Below are positions 45,751 to 59,000 of a stretch of 64,000 nt of DNA, piece by piece. The DNA lies in the NCBI GenBank assembly GCA_008508345.1, contig QNGE01001011.1:62001-126000 (forward strand), in the 5' to 3' direction. The notes under the pieces are model-generated. The model saw only the letters and a program-made list of their open reading frames with translations, searched no databases and was not told the DNA's origin. The first letter of the stretch is position 1. The number at the start of each line of letters is the position of its first letter. Source of the stretch: Paragonimus westermani. Lineage: Eukaryota; Platyhelminthes; Trematoda; Plagiorchiida; Troglotrematidae. A program made the position numbers and the translations under genes.

Positions 45751-48700
45751 TCAGAAGAATGTTAGAAGAGTATGCCTGAAATTGTTTTAACGTGGTCAAA
45801 ATGGTGACTACTCAGTGTGATAACTTATGGTACGAGGAGTTTTTCGTCAACAGAGTAGGCCTATATGACATTTCAACCTTATATATCTCAGAGTGGCAAT
45901 AGATTTGAGGTGTCGATGGATCACACGATTTGGGAAATTTACAATCTATTTCATCAAGTATTCTTCATCGTCAACGGAGCTGAAGTTGGCTAATGTGTAC
46001 CAAATGAGAAGACAAACTTACACACAGCTACCCGGGTTTAGCACATTCAACTGCAATTCACTGATGGGCCTCGTAGGTAGCAGGTCGAATAGTGAGGTTT
46101 GTTCTTTTGTGTACTGCTTGCTCGACTTCACGTCTGTGGAGTTGCCATTCATTGTGCTCTAGACATCCAACAGAATCGCACCATTCCGTGCCATCCGTTT
46201 CAGGACTACGCCATCTCAAAAGTTACGATATACAACTGAGTTTCGTTCTTGTTAATAACAATCACAGCCTATGGTTCAGCCCCATCTAACCGTGTTGACG
46301 TTTAATCCACTAACTTCCAATTGGTTATGAACACATTATATGTGTAAACACTCAAGAACCTTCGTTTGATCGCACCGAGAATAGGTATTACCGAACTCCA
46401 ACGAAGGTAGAACTCGAGCACAGTTCTCTTTTTTGAAAAATGTTGGCTGATAACTGAGTCCGACTTCCAAAACCACAAACAAACGCCAGGGCCTTCACGT
46501 TCTCCATGTTATAACGTGAGAAGCTTATCAGAATAATGTGTTGATTGCACGGTTTTCGGCGTCGAGGACTATAATTCCCATCTCAGCGGTTCTTACCCAA
46601 ACTCTATAGAGTTAAATGTTCACACACCTAGATTCATTGTGCTATTCAGAAAAGCCAAGTGGGCTTTTCCTTAAGTCCGATCCCATTCATGTCTTTTAGG
46701 AAGGGTACTTTTACGATCGAGATCAGTCTGACCAGCCTAAGTTTGGGACACGTCATATGTGTACTTGATACTGAATGGGTTTGGCTTTCGTGCATCTTTC
46801 TGGTAGAGATTCAAAATGTGCTGTCCTACAAGATCACACACAGCCCTGTTACCTGTTGGACAACTAAGTTTGTACGATCGTCTCACTGTGGTTTCCTCCA
46901 ACCCTGCCAGGCTGGAACTTTCCCGATTTCGATAGCTTTGATCATGCCATATTGTAATAGTTTGTCTAGTGACGAGTGAAGAGTGCTGCTGATTGACCAC
47001 GAGTACACACAACACTCGACACAATTTACGTTGATGCAGTTTTGAGACTCCTGCAGGCATTTAAAAGATGTTCAAAGCAGATCTTTGCCGGGTTGCTGAG
47101 TACGTTTTCTTCATTCAGAAGTGTGGCTTGTCTCAAAATTTGTGGCTTCTCTGGTGATCATGATTACCACTAGTCAGCCAACATTATTCATACCTTCAAA
47201 TTACCCGGCTGTCAAACACTTCCTCTGACACGACGCCTATAAAACAGTCATCTTCTAATGGATGTATACTGATAATGCTGGTCAATGCATGCATTCGTCG
47301 GCTGTCTGCAACATGCACCTTACCGTCCGAACAAAAAATCAGGTTCAGGTGCCCAACCTTTCAACCATAGAATTTATCACCATGAAATGAACTAACTCTA
47401 ATAGTCTTCCAGTATCTTTCCTCTTGACTGGACACCCAAGTTCACAAACATTCAACCTCGCAATGTAACCTAATTATCAATCTCAACACATTCACGGAGA
47501 CGGACCACAAACTCACTTACACACATTCAACCGGCTCCACTGGCAAGGGACGGAATTGACGCGGCATAGATTAGTGAGCCACAGACTTAGTGGACCTACA
47601 GCTGTCAGGGAGGATGAACCACTGTGAGTTACCAAAACAGCTATTGAGTGTGAAGATAGACTACAGAGACCCGTGCTCTATCTTCAACTTTCGCCAGTTC
47701 AGTTCGACGGAGAGTATGTGCGCCACAAGAAGAAACAACCACAGTCCTTGTAAGAAAACGTGCTTATTCCTTGAAATTAGGCAAACTAAATGGCTACAAA
47801 CACAGAATTCATGAGGGATCTATCACAATAAGTAAACAAACGGAATTCACAGATTCATGAACGAAACCTACTGTTGTTGGTAAATCATCGCCAATCTAGC
47901 TCACGTTATGCGTTTGCTTCACTCAGCATGCCATCCAATATTGAGAGCATTATGCCCGATAAGCAGCATTACACAACACCAGTTTGTCTTAGCTTTTAGC
48001 GATCCACGTAAATGCTATGCCACTAAAGAACACGTTAAAAGTGCCCACTACTTTTTACAGCAGCCCACTCTGTTTATATTATAGTGATAAACGCAATCCA
48101 CCTCGTAGCTCCCGATACGATATTCAGCTTTTCTGCAGAGCGACGTATTGACTGCTAGCACATGTAAGCAGAGAGTCTTGTTCACACGGTTGGTGTGTTC
48201 GTCCTAATTGTCTCAATGAGCTTGTTGGTCGGTTAGTTTCCTCATTTTGAGCGGATGATTGCGTACGGCTGAAGCAGTTATTCGGACAAGTGTCATCACT
48301 ACGCAGATGCGAGACACAATCTTCTTCAGACCCGATTTATTGAAAGGTGCAGTCAACCGAGACCGGAAGGAAATGTAGACAGACGCAAATAAATCAGAAA
48401 CCGGTCTCGTTTCAAGATGAATCGATAGATCACGGATATCTCCGTTGTGTTCGAAATTGCAGAAACGACCAGCTTGTTTATAGCAATCGCCGTAATCACC
48501 ACATGGTTTCTTCATCTAACATTCACAGAATAGTTGAAGCCTTTGTGGAAACCTGAAGTGTATGCATTAAAGAGCAAATCAAAAGACCAGGAAAGTCATA
48601 TGACTGTGTGGTCATTTATAAGGTTGCAGGTAAGTTTGTCTAAAGTTTCCGAAAGGGTGAACAGCGTAGATGTGATCTTGATCGTTCTACCGCATGAGAA

Positions 48701-49770
48701 AGGTTTAAAAAGAGCGGAACTTCGTTAACTTATTTCTTGAAATATTGGCGAGCGATGCGACTGAACATTGACGTTGGATATGTACTACACTCTTTTTAAT
48801 CGCTTCAAAATTTTCCGCAAAGCATCACACCGTTATCGAATCACACTTTGGATGACGTCAACTTACACAATCATGCTTTTATGGATTCACCAAACCGCGC
48901 ATTATCTGTTACCTGTCCGATGGCTGTGCGAACCCCGCAATTCGTTCGCATGCATGGCCAAGACACAGATGTGCAGACATTCAGGCGCACGCACGTGCCG
49001 CTCACGTGACCGTGTTCTACCTAACTGGATGACACCCCTCCAGAGCACAATCAGGTGGCTTATTGCGGTAAAAGTAAAGATCGGCCTCGATTGTGAGTAC
49101 ATTTCTGGTGACTTGTGTGTCAGTGTCAAAGTGCGTACAAAGTGCGCAAAGTGCTTTCTTTCCCGTATACACAACGAACACATTTAGGAATTCAAAGCAT
49201 TTATCTGACTAGATAAATCAAGATCTGCTTGTGACAAACCAACATCGTTATCCATTACGTTACATCAAAGTGTTTGGCTCGTGTATGCTACACCATCTGA
49301 GCATAGTGTTGAAGAACAATACACTGACACATACCGGTGGAGTTTGGCAGATATAACGCCAACATAGTACGTTGTACCTACACAAGCAAGCATGCACGCA
49401 CACACACACACATCAAGAATGCAATCTTATGCAAAACCCTCCCCGTAGTGCATTTTTTAATAGTGAGGTCAAACAATGCGTCTTAGTGCACAACTAGTGA
49501 ACCAAGTGGGTGGCACTATTTGGAACCAGTGAACGCCTAGCAGAACCTGAATAACTTGTGTGCACAGACAATCAACAGTATTCAGACGTAAAAGTATCTT
49601 TCACCGTTGTGTATCATGTTGATTTGAAAATGTCGATCTTGTACGTCTGATTGTGTTCGTGAGACCATTGCTCAGTTTCGTGTGTGACACGTGCTCACAC
49701 TGGACTGACCCAGCCAATGAACGTGCGCATGCCATGCTGATCTCGTTTGGCCCGGTCCATTCCGTTCAAC
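45751..49770. other. Region upstream of the DYRK gene, no gene recognised
   Basis: Open frames on both strands (46659-46979 + and 46737-47060 - over the same DNA, 48213-48515 -, 48768-49187 +) lack motifs. A possible old fragment of the hammerhead repeat lies near 46410-46470 (GAACTCGAGCACAGTTCTCT then a GTTGGCTGATAA-like stretch). No promoter motif could be fixed for the downstream gene. Confidence 0.4.
49399..49412. repeat. (CA)7 microsatellite
   Basis: Seven uninterrupted CA units, about 380 bases upstream of the first DYRK exon. Confidence 0.9.
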
Positions 49771-49788
49771 TAATCACCAGACACGGAT

Positions 49789-50064
49789 ATGACTAAATCC
49801 ACGATCACTCAACGTTCGGACTACAACCCCCTGATGGGTCCCCCATTGGCCAGCAGCGGTACTGGCGGACTGAAGAGTTTTCGTGAACCAAAAGGACGCT
49901 GCGGCCCTAATACATCAAGAAACGTGGAGTACTGCTCCCTTGCCGGCCGAGCACAGCAGGTGGTCACCAAAATGAACAGTCTGCAGCAACAACAAACCAA
50001 CCAATACAAGACAACGGGCGAATCACCCTCTTCTCAAAATCGAGGTTACTATCAGATGATTTCC
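49789..50064 (+). CDS. DYRK gene, exon 1 (coding)
   Basis: It starts at an ATG with an in-frame TAA 18 bases upstream (49771-49773) and encodes 92 residues, ending exactly at a codon boundary before a GTAAGC donor (50065-50070). It is rich in Gly, Ser, Gln and Arg with a Q-Q-Q-Q-T-N-Q tract near residue 70; low complexity, no fold recognised. An acceptor-like CACCAG ends at 49780, so the true exon might start there with more coding sequence upstream. The shared phase with exon 2 and similar composition support the link; there is no direct motif evidence for this exon alone. Confidence 0.65.
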
Positions 50065-53000
50065 GTAAGCAGATGTCTCACTGTCTCATAACTGATCAGA
50101 TCTCACGTCAATGTTTTGGGTCCTAATTCTAAACTGGGTAGATATGGCTTTGATATAAAAGATTACTGCCTCCAGTTGTGCATGGTCTTGGTATTGGGAC
50201 TTGGTTTTGGAGTTGGCTACAAACCATTTATCAAAATTATTAAGTTACTGATTTGCGATTTACCTGTCAGTGTCGAGACGAACTGTGTAAGTGTTCGTCT
50301 GATTTAGGACCATTATCCATGTTCTTCTTTCTGGAGTTTCATAATAAATAATAATCGTAAGATTTATTGTACAACGGTAAAGTTGATTTTGGGAGGATGT
50401 GATAACCGCGTAGAGTAAACGTAACAAGCTAATGCATAGCAACCATTAGATAGTATGCCATCGTATTCTTTCGTAACTGACATTCTTTCTTCTTGTGTTT
50501 CTGTCGTTTTTCCTCTGCACCACTATCATCAGAGTTATCTTCGTCTCTCTCCTTACCCCAGACAAAATGCCAGTAAGATTAGGATACCCACTAGCTCTTC
50601 AGTGATCGGACAGAAACTGACGCATTCGGTTCAGTCGTACTGCACTCTGTCACAATCCTTTGTAAATACTGCTCAAATGATCTGTCCTGAAAATTGTTCT
50701 TTCCCAAAACAGGGTTGCTACTCTTGTTTGGTCTGTTGGGTTATATCGTTCATCAAAGAGAATGGCCAAGAACAAATTGAGGTGGTTACCCGTTAAAATG
50801 TAAATTTGGTAAAAATTGATCAACCTGTACAAACCTAAGTCCGAGGCTGGATAGCACAGTTTTGATGATGATCACCTATGTCATACATAAGGGTGCGAGA
50901 TTCTGCGACCAGACGTTATCAAAAGTAGCCTTATACTATACGATAAACAATTTGGTTTCACTTGTTCAGTCATTTTATTCTATGTTCCAGGCTTTACGTT
51001 CTGGGGGCAATCTCAGTTTCGGAAAAAAACTTGCTATACCACAATACATTCGGAACGGTTTCGTTAATTTGGACAGAGACAATCAACGATCCGGTCCGAT
51101 TAACCTAGGTACAGGTGAGGTGCAACCAAAACTGAAACCACGTGAATCTCAGAACGGGTTTGGTAGATCTGGCCCGCTCATCAAGCATTTATCTACCTAT
51201 TCTTTGGTGTTTCCAACAAGTATATCTACCAGCACACAACAGGTATCAACCATCATACCACCGTTGCAATTGCAAGGGACTCACGAAAACATTAAACCAG
51301 AACCGCAAACAACCTGTACTAAACTTGACGACGGGACATGTGAACCAGAGCTTAACGCTCGAGATAAACCATGGCTTCCGTGTGTAGCTGCTGGAAGCAC
51401 AAATCGATCGAAACGGGAGTCTTTACTCTCGACTAGTTGGACTGCTCTGACTGGTGGTTTGAATTCGTCACGCAAACGGATCGGGAATCGCGCTGTATGG
51501 ATTCGCGACCGCACGAGTCTGCAGGTTGATCAACGACGCGACCAACAGGAACAACAGCAACAGCGCCGACGCAGGACGGTTGCCGTCTATGAAAATATAC
51601 CCCAGTCGGAATTCATGCGAAGGAACCAGGTAACCACGATTATTAGGATTTAAAATTGAATTTTGAGCGCTATTGGACCCAAGCTGCAGTCAGCCGAACC
51701 AACTGTGATCAGTTGATTCCTATCTAATCAATTCAACTAGAATAGATAGTAGAACGGCAGGAAAGCCAACTTTGTGACCTAACTTCTCTCAACTTAGTAG
51801 AGCACTCCAACTGTTGTTGTTGCTACTGCCGCCGCTGTTGGCAGAGTGGGTTTCCATAACCTCATGGTCCCAACATAGCGGTTTATGACAGGCTACTATG
51901 TTCCGCTAGTCAACTGGGCTATGGGTTAGCAATTAGTCATCAAGCGACGTTATCTACTAACGTCTTCTGACCCGCGTAATTTTGGACATTGAGGGGACAA
52001 GCTGAAGTAGACGACCTCTATCCAAACCAAAGGAGTTCAGGCAAATCAGAAAAGAGTCATACTGGATAAAAACAATTAGAAGGTGTAATTCCTGTTATGT
52101 TCCACGGATCACATATAGACTTTTAAACGAGTCATAAGTCAACAAAGCAGACGTGCCAGGGTAACCGCAGCGTCAACGCAAACCCTTTTTGAACACACAG
52201 GAGGGACAGTGACGTTTGATAGTCAAAGCCTCAGTGAACTGAAGTATGCGTTTCCAGTTGCTTCGAAAAATTATCGAGGATAAGTCAGGAACTTTGGTTC
52301 TGTGTCCTGTTAGAGCTGTGTGCCTTGCAACTGACGATGCTGGATGCACCTCTACAAGCGCCTGGCGATTCTAACAGTTTCCAGCTAATTAGGAGTATGT
52401 TGCCTGGTATGAAAAGCTACCTCTCCGTTTGTCCTTCTACGTAGCCTACACTTCAGCCACGCGAATATCTGTATGAACAACTTTAGTTAATTACATATCT
52501 CTTTGTGTTATAAGACCAGAAAACCAATGTATTACATATGCTGTTGGAAAGGATATGCGCCAGTAATTAGAACCAGCAAGAGCGAAGTTCAGGTGTATCG
52601 CTTCTATTCGAAATGGGCTTACATGAAAAGCTACGGGAAGATGACAGCTGCAATCAATTTTTAGTGATGTTTAAATCGTATTAACAAAACTTCTAATACT
52701 CACTTGGTATATGTTCTGTTAGACGCTATGAAGTAGGTTATCTTAAAGAGGACTGTGGATCTTGATATAATGGCAGGTATTCGTCGCTGGCGTACCCTCA
52801 TTATTTAGAATATTTCTAAATGGAGTCCTAGTAACGATAACTTATCGCTGACTACGTTTGAAGCACGGCTGTGTCGCAGCCGCGCGAACATGAAGAGTCT
52901 TAGCCAAGAAAATTTGAGGAGAGGTAAAGTTGGTACTTGGTTAATCAAAAAACACCTTAACACAGACGGTTAATGTCAGCTCAATCGGTGGACTGTATAT

Positions 53001-56000
53001 CCGATTGAGGCAGCATTCTTGCAGCCTTCGTTACCTCTTCCCGTACATTATCCTAACTTCACTGACAGGTCAGACAGAGGACCATGATGTGCATACCATA
53101 GCACCCAGTTGAACACCGTCTTCCAGTTTCAGCTGGCGTGCATCTCAGATTGCAATCTGTAAGAAAGCCAACTAGTTAAGTTGGTACTAACGACCAATTT
53201 AATCACCATTCAGAATGCTGACATGCCCAGTATTTTAGTCACTGAGTTGAGCAAATCGATTTGCTGGAAATGGATGGAAATACTTAGCTGCTTCTGTCAT
53301 CCATCTTCCAAGAATGTTTGCTGTTGAAGTAAATGAAACAATTAGCATCTTACTCGAGTTGAAAAATTCGATGATGTATGGAAATCGGGAGACATGCTTT
53401 CGTTAAGAATTTCTCTTTAGTATAAATAAAGTCAAAGTGACGGTCCGTTTCTCAACAACCGAGGCCAGTTAATGTTTATGTTAATGTCACATGTGAAACT
53501 TCGGACATTTAAGGAAAGCATAGAATTGTGCAAAATGCTGATCAGAATTAAAGTGGAAAAAACTGTTAATGCAGACTATAATAAGCAATTCATACATTCC
53601 GCTAACTAGTCTTTCAAGTTCTACAATCATTTGCCGTTTGTCGAACTTTCATATACTTTCACGTTTGTTTCGATGTAGCTAAGGTTTAATAAACGTTTTG
53701 GCCAACATAGAGTTCTTCGTCCATCAGCTGTCATTGTTTAGTGTAACCTACACTTAGGACCGTTATCTTTCAAACACTTTCAAGATGCTCAGTTTTTAAA
53801 ATCTCAAGGGAAAACAGCTTGTATTTTTTTTAGTTCCAAGCAGACATTCTTCTCCTTCATGACATTCCTTTTTAGGCGAGTCATTTTCCGCAGAATGTTT
53901 CTAATTAAAAGTCTGTCGAATTTCATCAACTAGATCAGACCACTTTAAATATCTGCAACTTTTTGACTATCCAATATTTCTATAAACCATTCACCAACAT
54001 TGGGGTAGACTGGCAATCTGAACTAAGTTTGACAGTGGACACTATTCCCATCGTTGCAGATCGCCTACACAAGAATGACTCAATCCCGGTTGCTAGCTGG
54101 TATATCCTCCAAAATTGTTGCATTAAACTGGTGGGCTAGAAGACGTGTGTCTTGTAAAGACGTGACCAAACTATGTCAATAAACGCGAGTTGATTAGAGA
54201 AAGATGGAACTTTTTGTCCTAAGTGTGTGTTATCGTATCGTTGTGTATAAACGTGATTTGCATTGAAACACCTGATTGACCGTAAGATAAAATCTGCTCA
54301 AAATTAAACACTGTAACCTACGTCAGTGTGACAATACAGTGAGTTCTATTTTGGTTGATTCATCACATCAACTTGAGCACATTCATGGATATAGTTTTCC
54401 GAGTTACATGAGACCGTTTGGAACCAAATAAACAGTTTCGTTCATTTTCAACTGTCATGCTAGTTGTAAGTTTTCTGTGGATTTGAACTAGTGTGTCTGT
54501 CATTTGCAAACAATTTAGAGATAAGTATCACAACTAGCTTTTTTACAGAATAGCCAAGGTGACACCGTTTTCAAACAACTAAAGCCCATCATCAATTTTC
54601 GTTCAGTCTTCAAAGCTTTACAACCTAGATTAGACCATGTTCGTCCTGAAAAATGATGGTTGGTAAACCGCGAATACATGGTATGAAAGTCTGTCAAGAT
54701 ACGCAGACCTGTCCACAATTCCGGAACAATCGATAAGTTATCCGTAGTGCCAAATCGTGAGTCAAATGTGCAAAGAATCGATCAGATAAGGTTGCCAAAA
54801 TTTCGACAACTGTTAAGAAAGAAGGGAGCGCCATTTGGTCTGAAAAACAGCCCAGTCCATCGAAATTTTAAAGTCAGTCTACCCGATGTTCGAGGACTGG
54901 TCATGATATGCACGGACTACGAGAAGTATTAATGCTTTGGTATTGATATGTTCGCCGAGCTTGGCATTTAGGTTGCAAACGTTTCATCACCAAGCGAGGT
55001 GACATTATCAGTGCGTGAGTGTTTTATTATTAATTAGGACTTAGGACGTACCCGGCCTACACACTGTTGACGGTCTCTGCATCTAAACATTTAACTAACT
55101 TCATGTTTTATAGATCGTATGGATGAATTGTGTTTAGTGAGTGGATGCAAATGAGCACTTGTTGCGTTTCAGTTCAGTTCGAGGTGGTTTACCAATCAAT
55201 GTGTTCGTTCGTTCCAGTTTGAGGTTCGCTAGAAAATATATCTGCAGACGGTCGTCGCACACGAATTTATCAGTTGTCTCACTAATTAGGCAGCCTCGGG
55301 GGAAACTGAAATTAGATGCTTTGTCGTCAAAATTTAAAAAAACAGCCTAATACCTACTCCCCACATTACTTTGTCGACAGTACCCGCCGTGATCTTTCAT
55401 TCCCTTGACACCTACAGGAAGGACTTGAACACACCTCATAAATGCATTTGGGACATATTCAGATTGAACCATGTTTAAGAACAAAACGGCCATTTCATTT
55501 TACGTTAACTTCTGGTCATCATCATTCCTGTAGTGTCCGAGTCAAATGCAATAAGGAAAGAAACGTTATTATCACACAAAATCAATGATTGCTCAGAAGT
55601 TTTTCTTAAAATACACTAAGCTCATTATAGATCACCTGCTCACAGGTTTCGTTAAAATTATGTTTATTTACTTAAGATCGGTTGCAACAGATATACTTAT
55701 ACATGTTCTATCCATCCTAATCTATCAGACGTACGTAGATACCGAACTACACTTACCTAGATCTCATTTGACGCACGTAGTTAAACAACGGTTTTTTCCC
55801 TATATGTTTTATGTCCACTGCGTTTTGAATGGCAGAAAATTGTACACGTTTTATCTCGATTTTATCCCAAGCTTTCCAAATGTGATTCTCAACCACCCGA
55901 CACTGTCAGTACCACTTCCATGCCTCCAATGCGCCTCAGGCAATCGGATGAGACCGTTCGGAATCGTCCAAGCGAGCAACTCACTTATCGTTCTCATCCA

Positions 56001-59000
56001 GGCTTGCAACCATTGGGTTCTATCCACGAGCTGAATCAATGTAATCACTTTGAAAGGTCAGAAGCCGAAAAGCCCATTGCACGTCATACCCTACGGGATG
56101 CGATTGAGAAGCAGCAGTTGACTGACTGCAAGACACGTCCAACACCGAGTACAGATACAACGAAAACGCCAAGTTTACCGGAACTGGCCGGCGGAACTCA
56201 GCCATTCACGGGTTTTTGTGATGCTTTACGAAGACAGCAGAATTTGGCGCAATCAACCACCGTTTTGCACACGGCTGGTACGCTACCGACCGAACTGAAG
56301 TCCATTTATTCGTCAAACCGAGTTGTGAATGGGTCGATTACGGGAAAGTCTGCAGAGAAGAGTAAACTTGTGGAATCGCGTACTGTTTCGCTATCCTCGT
56401 TGACTTTAGCACCTAATCCACTTCGGCTTCCGAAAATACGCACACCAATGAGTCCAAAAAGTACGATAGACTGATGTGTTATCGTTAGTATTATTGATCA
56501 CTTAAATGAGCAAGTATGTGATGGTGAAATTTAGATGAACCTTTCTAAAGATAGTTAACTTTATTGTGTTCAAAGCAGTACCTAAATTTTGACCTAATTA
56601 CGCCCGTGAATGTGGTCTCATCTGACGATCGGAGGTATGTACGAAGTTCTGCATGAAAACAGTTTGACCGCTGTGTTCGTTCTGGTTACACGGACTATAG
56701 AAAATAAATGCATATGAATGCAGGAAGATGTTGCGGACTGTGGCATTCATTACGATAAGATATACGAATGATTCACCCTGTTCAGCTTCATCCTGATTGT
56801 CATGAGATTCACATTTAAATGTACGCAAGCATTGAAAAAGTTCACCAGTATGGTCAATGTCAGAATGATGAAAGTTAGTCTCAGAATAGACTGTGAATTG
56901 TAGTATATTCGTTGCTCGCTATTAGGAATAAAGAGTATACGAACCGACGGAGACAAGAAGAACCGAGAATGCGAGAAGGATAAGCCAAAAAAATAATGCA
57001 AACTCATGATTATCAACCGCTTATATCAGAACAGTTTAAGATTAACCACTGTTTTATGGGTTTATGATGATTTGAGAAAGGTGGTTCAGCACTAAAATCT
57101 TGAAAACCATGTTTGTATTCCCTTCCTACTTGATGTGTACTTCCGGTTTTAGTGCAACTAATCTAGAAACTCCATCAAATTACGTATCTCAACGTACTTT
57201 TTGTTCGGATGAATTAATGGACTATGCATTAATGTCCGAAGCCAATGCCCAAATTTTTGATAACTCGGTTTCTTCTGAAGTCCGTGATTTGGCCAGTATG
57301 AACTGGACAGCACACAAGACTGATCGCAAGTTTCGTATTCAGATGGGCTTAACTAGCAATTTCTGCCAAAATGACCCAAGCCACTGATGCACTCAGCGTG
57401 AACGTAGACAGGAGTGGTCTAACAAGAGTGAAGCTTCTTCCGCAAACGGCCTGTTCAGAAAGTCCATCTAAGTGAGAAAACTTATCAATTGTGTTTGATG
57501 GTCCACTATTGAGCCTGGGCTGAGGCAGCGTATCGGCATCATTAGTTTAGTAACTCGTGGACAATTACAAAGAATTATTCACCTACGGCGGCGTAGTCAC
57601 TGGCATAATCTAAACTGTTTTCAACCTGTTTACTCAGCCAAATTAACCTTGAACGGAAAGGTATGTTAGTGACCATCGGTCAAGGCAGCTCGAGTCGTTT
57701 CGTGGCACGTTCAAATACACCGGACAATCTGAAACTTACCACGTTCACTTCGAAGGTAAACTGGGTAGATTTGGTAATGAAATATCAGCTACGATGGATA
57801 GGAAACGACCCAAGACGGACCGTTCAGGTACAACACTGTCACCTTAAAAACAGTCTGATGACTACGAAGCCGTACCTACGTCCGATTGGATAATACTTCA
57901 CGATTCTGAGCTAAATTCACATACATTTTTTATATATAAAGTTTACAGATAGAATAAAGTGAGCAGTTCTCTGAAAAGCCTGTAGAAAATAGAATATGTT
58001 ACCTGTGTGCCAGATTTATTAGGCATGAGGTGACCGATTTTTGTGAAGCACCCGATGGTGAAAACTTCATGACTCATCAGCAGGCTTGCTAACGCTGAGG
58101 CAATTTTTGTACCCTTTATTGGTACAACTGAGGTCTCTGACCATAATTGACATGTTTCTGCGTAACAGGCCCCTTCTTAATTGGAGGTTGTTGGAAATGA
58201 AGCCGCTGATCAACACTTCGGTAGACCTTCTCTATTCCATTTGGCGAGAGAAGTGTGATTGTGGTGTTCTGTGATACTACTAAATTTCAGCGACAGTGCT
58301 GGCGTTCACCACCTGCGTATTAATAAAATTTGACAGAATGTGGAAGTTGTGGTCGGCTTGTGGGGTACACTACTGTAGAAAGCTTTCAGTTGACGGTTTT
58401 ACTAATGAACCAGATGATATCGGAGTCGATCCTCCCCTACATCTAACTTGGCACTGGTATTCTATCCAAAAGAATATCAGCGTACACATTTTCACTAGTT
58501 CAGTCAGCTCAGTTTCACCATTATGAGCTTTACACTTTCATATATTGAGCTTCAAGCGATAAAGTCCGGTTGATTTAACTAGAGGTTGCTTGGTACCGGC
58601 TCCGAAAATTCTCTTAATGTTCTATGGTTCTAAGCAGCTGTTTTTAAGACTTCGGCATTTTTAACTGTGTTCTATTGTTCAGCGACCACTACAGCCAAAA
58701 AGGTTATAGTTCTTAGATTGTCATTTATGACGTCCTCTTCAATGAGAATTCGACCATGACAAGATGGCCCTTGATTCTTTCAAACTTTTAAAACATCCCA
58801 GAGCGTGGTGAACTACTCCATCTTACCTCGTTGTCTCCATAACTCACTCTACGGTGAGTTGGCTTAACGGTTTGCTAAATGATGTGCACCAATCAACTTT
58901 GGGTGATTAAGTTCTACCGTATGCAAACCCTGCATGCACTTTGGAAAAACCAATCTGGTATACGAGCTTATGCCAGTTATGCAACATGTAAGTGATTCGT

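Noticed and set aside
46659..47060. Pair of about 106-codon frames on opposite strands
   Set aside because: Both cover the same DNA with no motif or splice support; chance openness on one or both strands is likely.
49816..49845. S-D-Y-N-P-L-M-G resembling the C-terminal tail of selenoprotein S
   Set aside because: The match is a few residues only, followed by an unrelated long frame and a donor consistent with the DYRK gene.
51281..51514. Minus-strand frame over DYRK exon 2
   Set aside because: Shadow of the 213-codon sense frame; no motif.
51805..51900. Valine/alanine-coding triplet tract as an extra DYRK exon
   Set aside because: No convincing acceptor/donor pair, and exons 2 and 3 already join in phase without it.
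55585..56034. 149-codon frame overlapping DYRK exon 3
   Set aside because: It lies in another frame of an exon with motif and phase support; its hydrophobic composition is what a shifted frame of AT-rich intron DNA gives.
57100..57893. Two protein-like frames in DYRK intron 3 as exons
   Set aside because: They would disrupt the exact one-plus-two-base join and the T-P-M-S-P to NAPA continuity; no matching donors seen.
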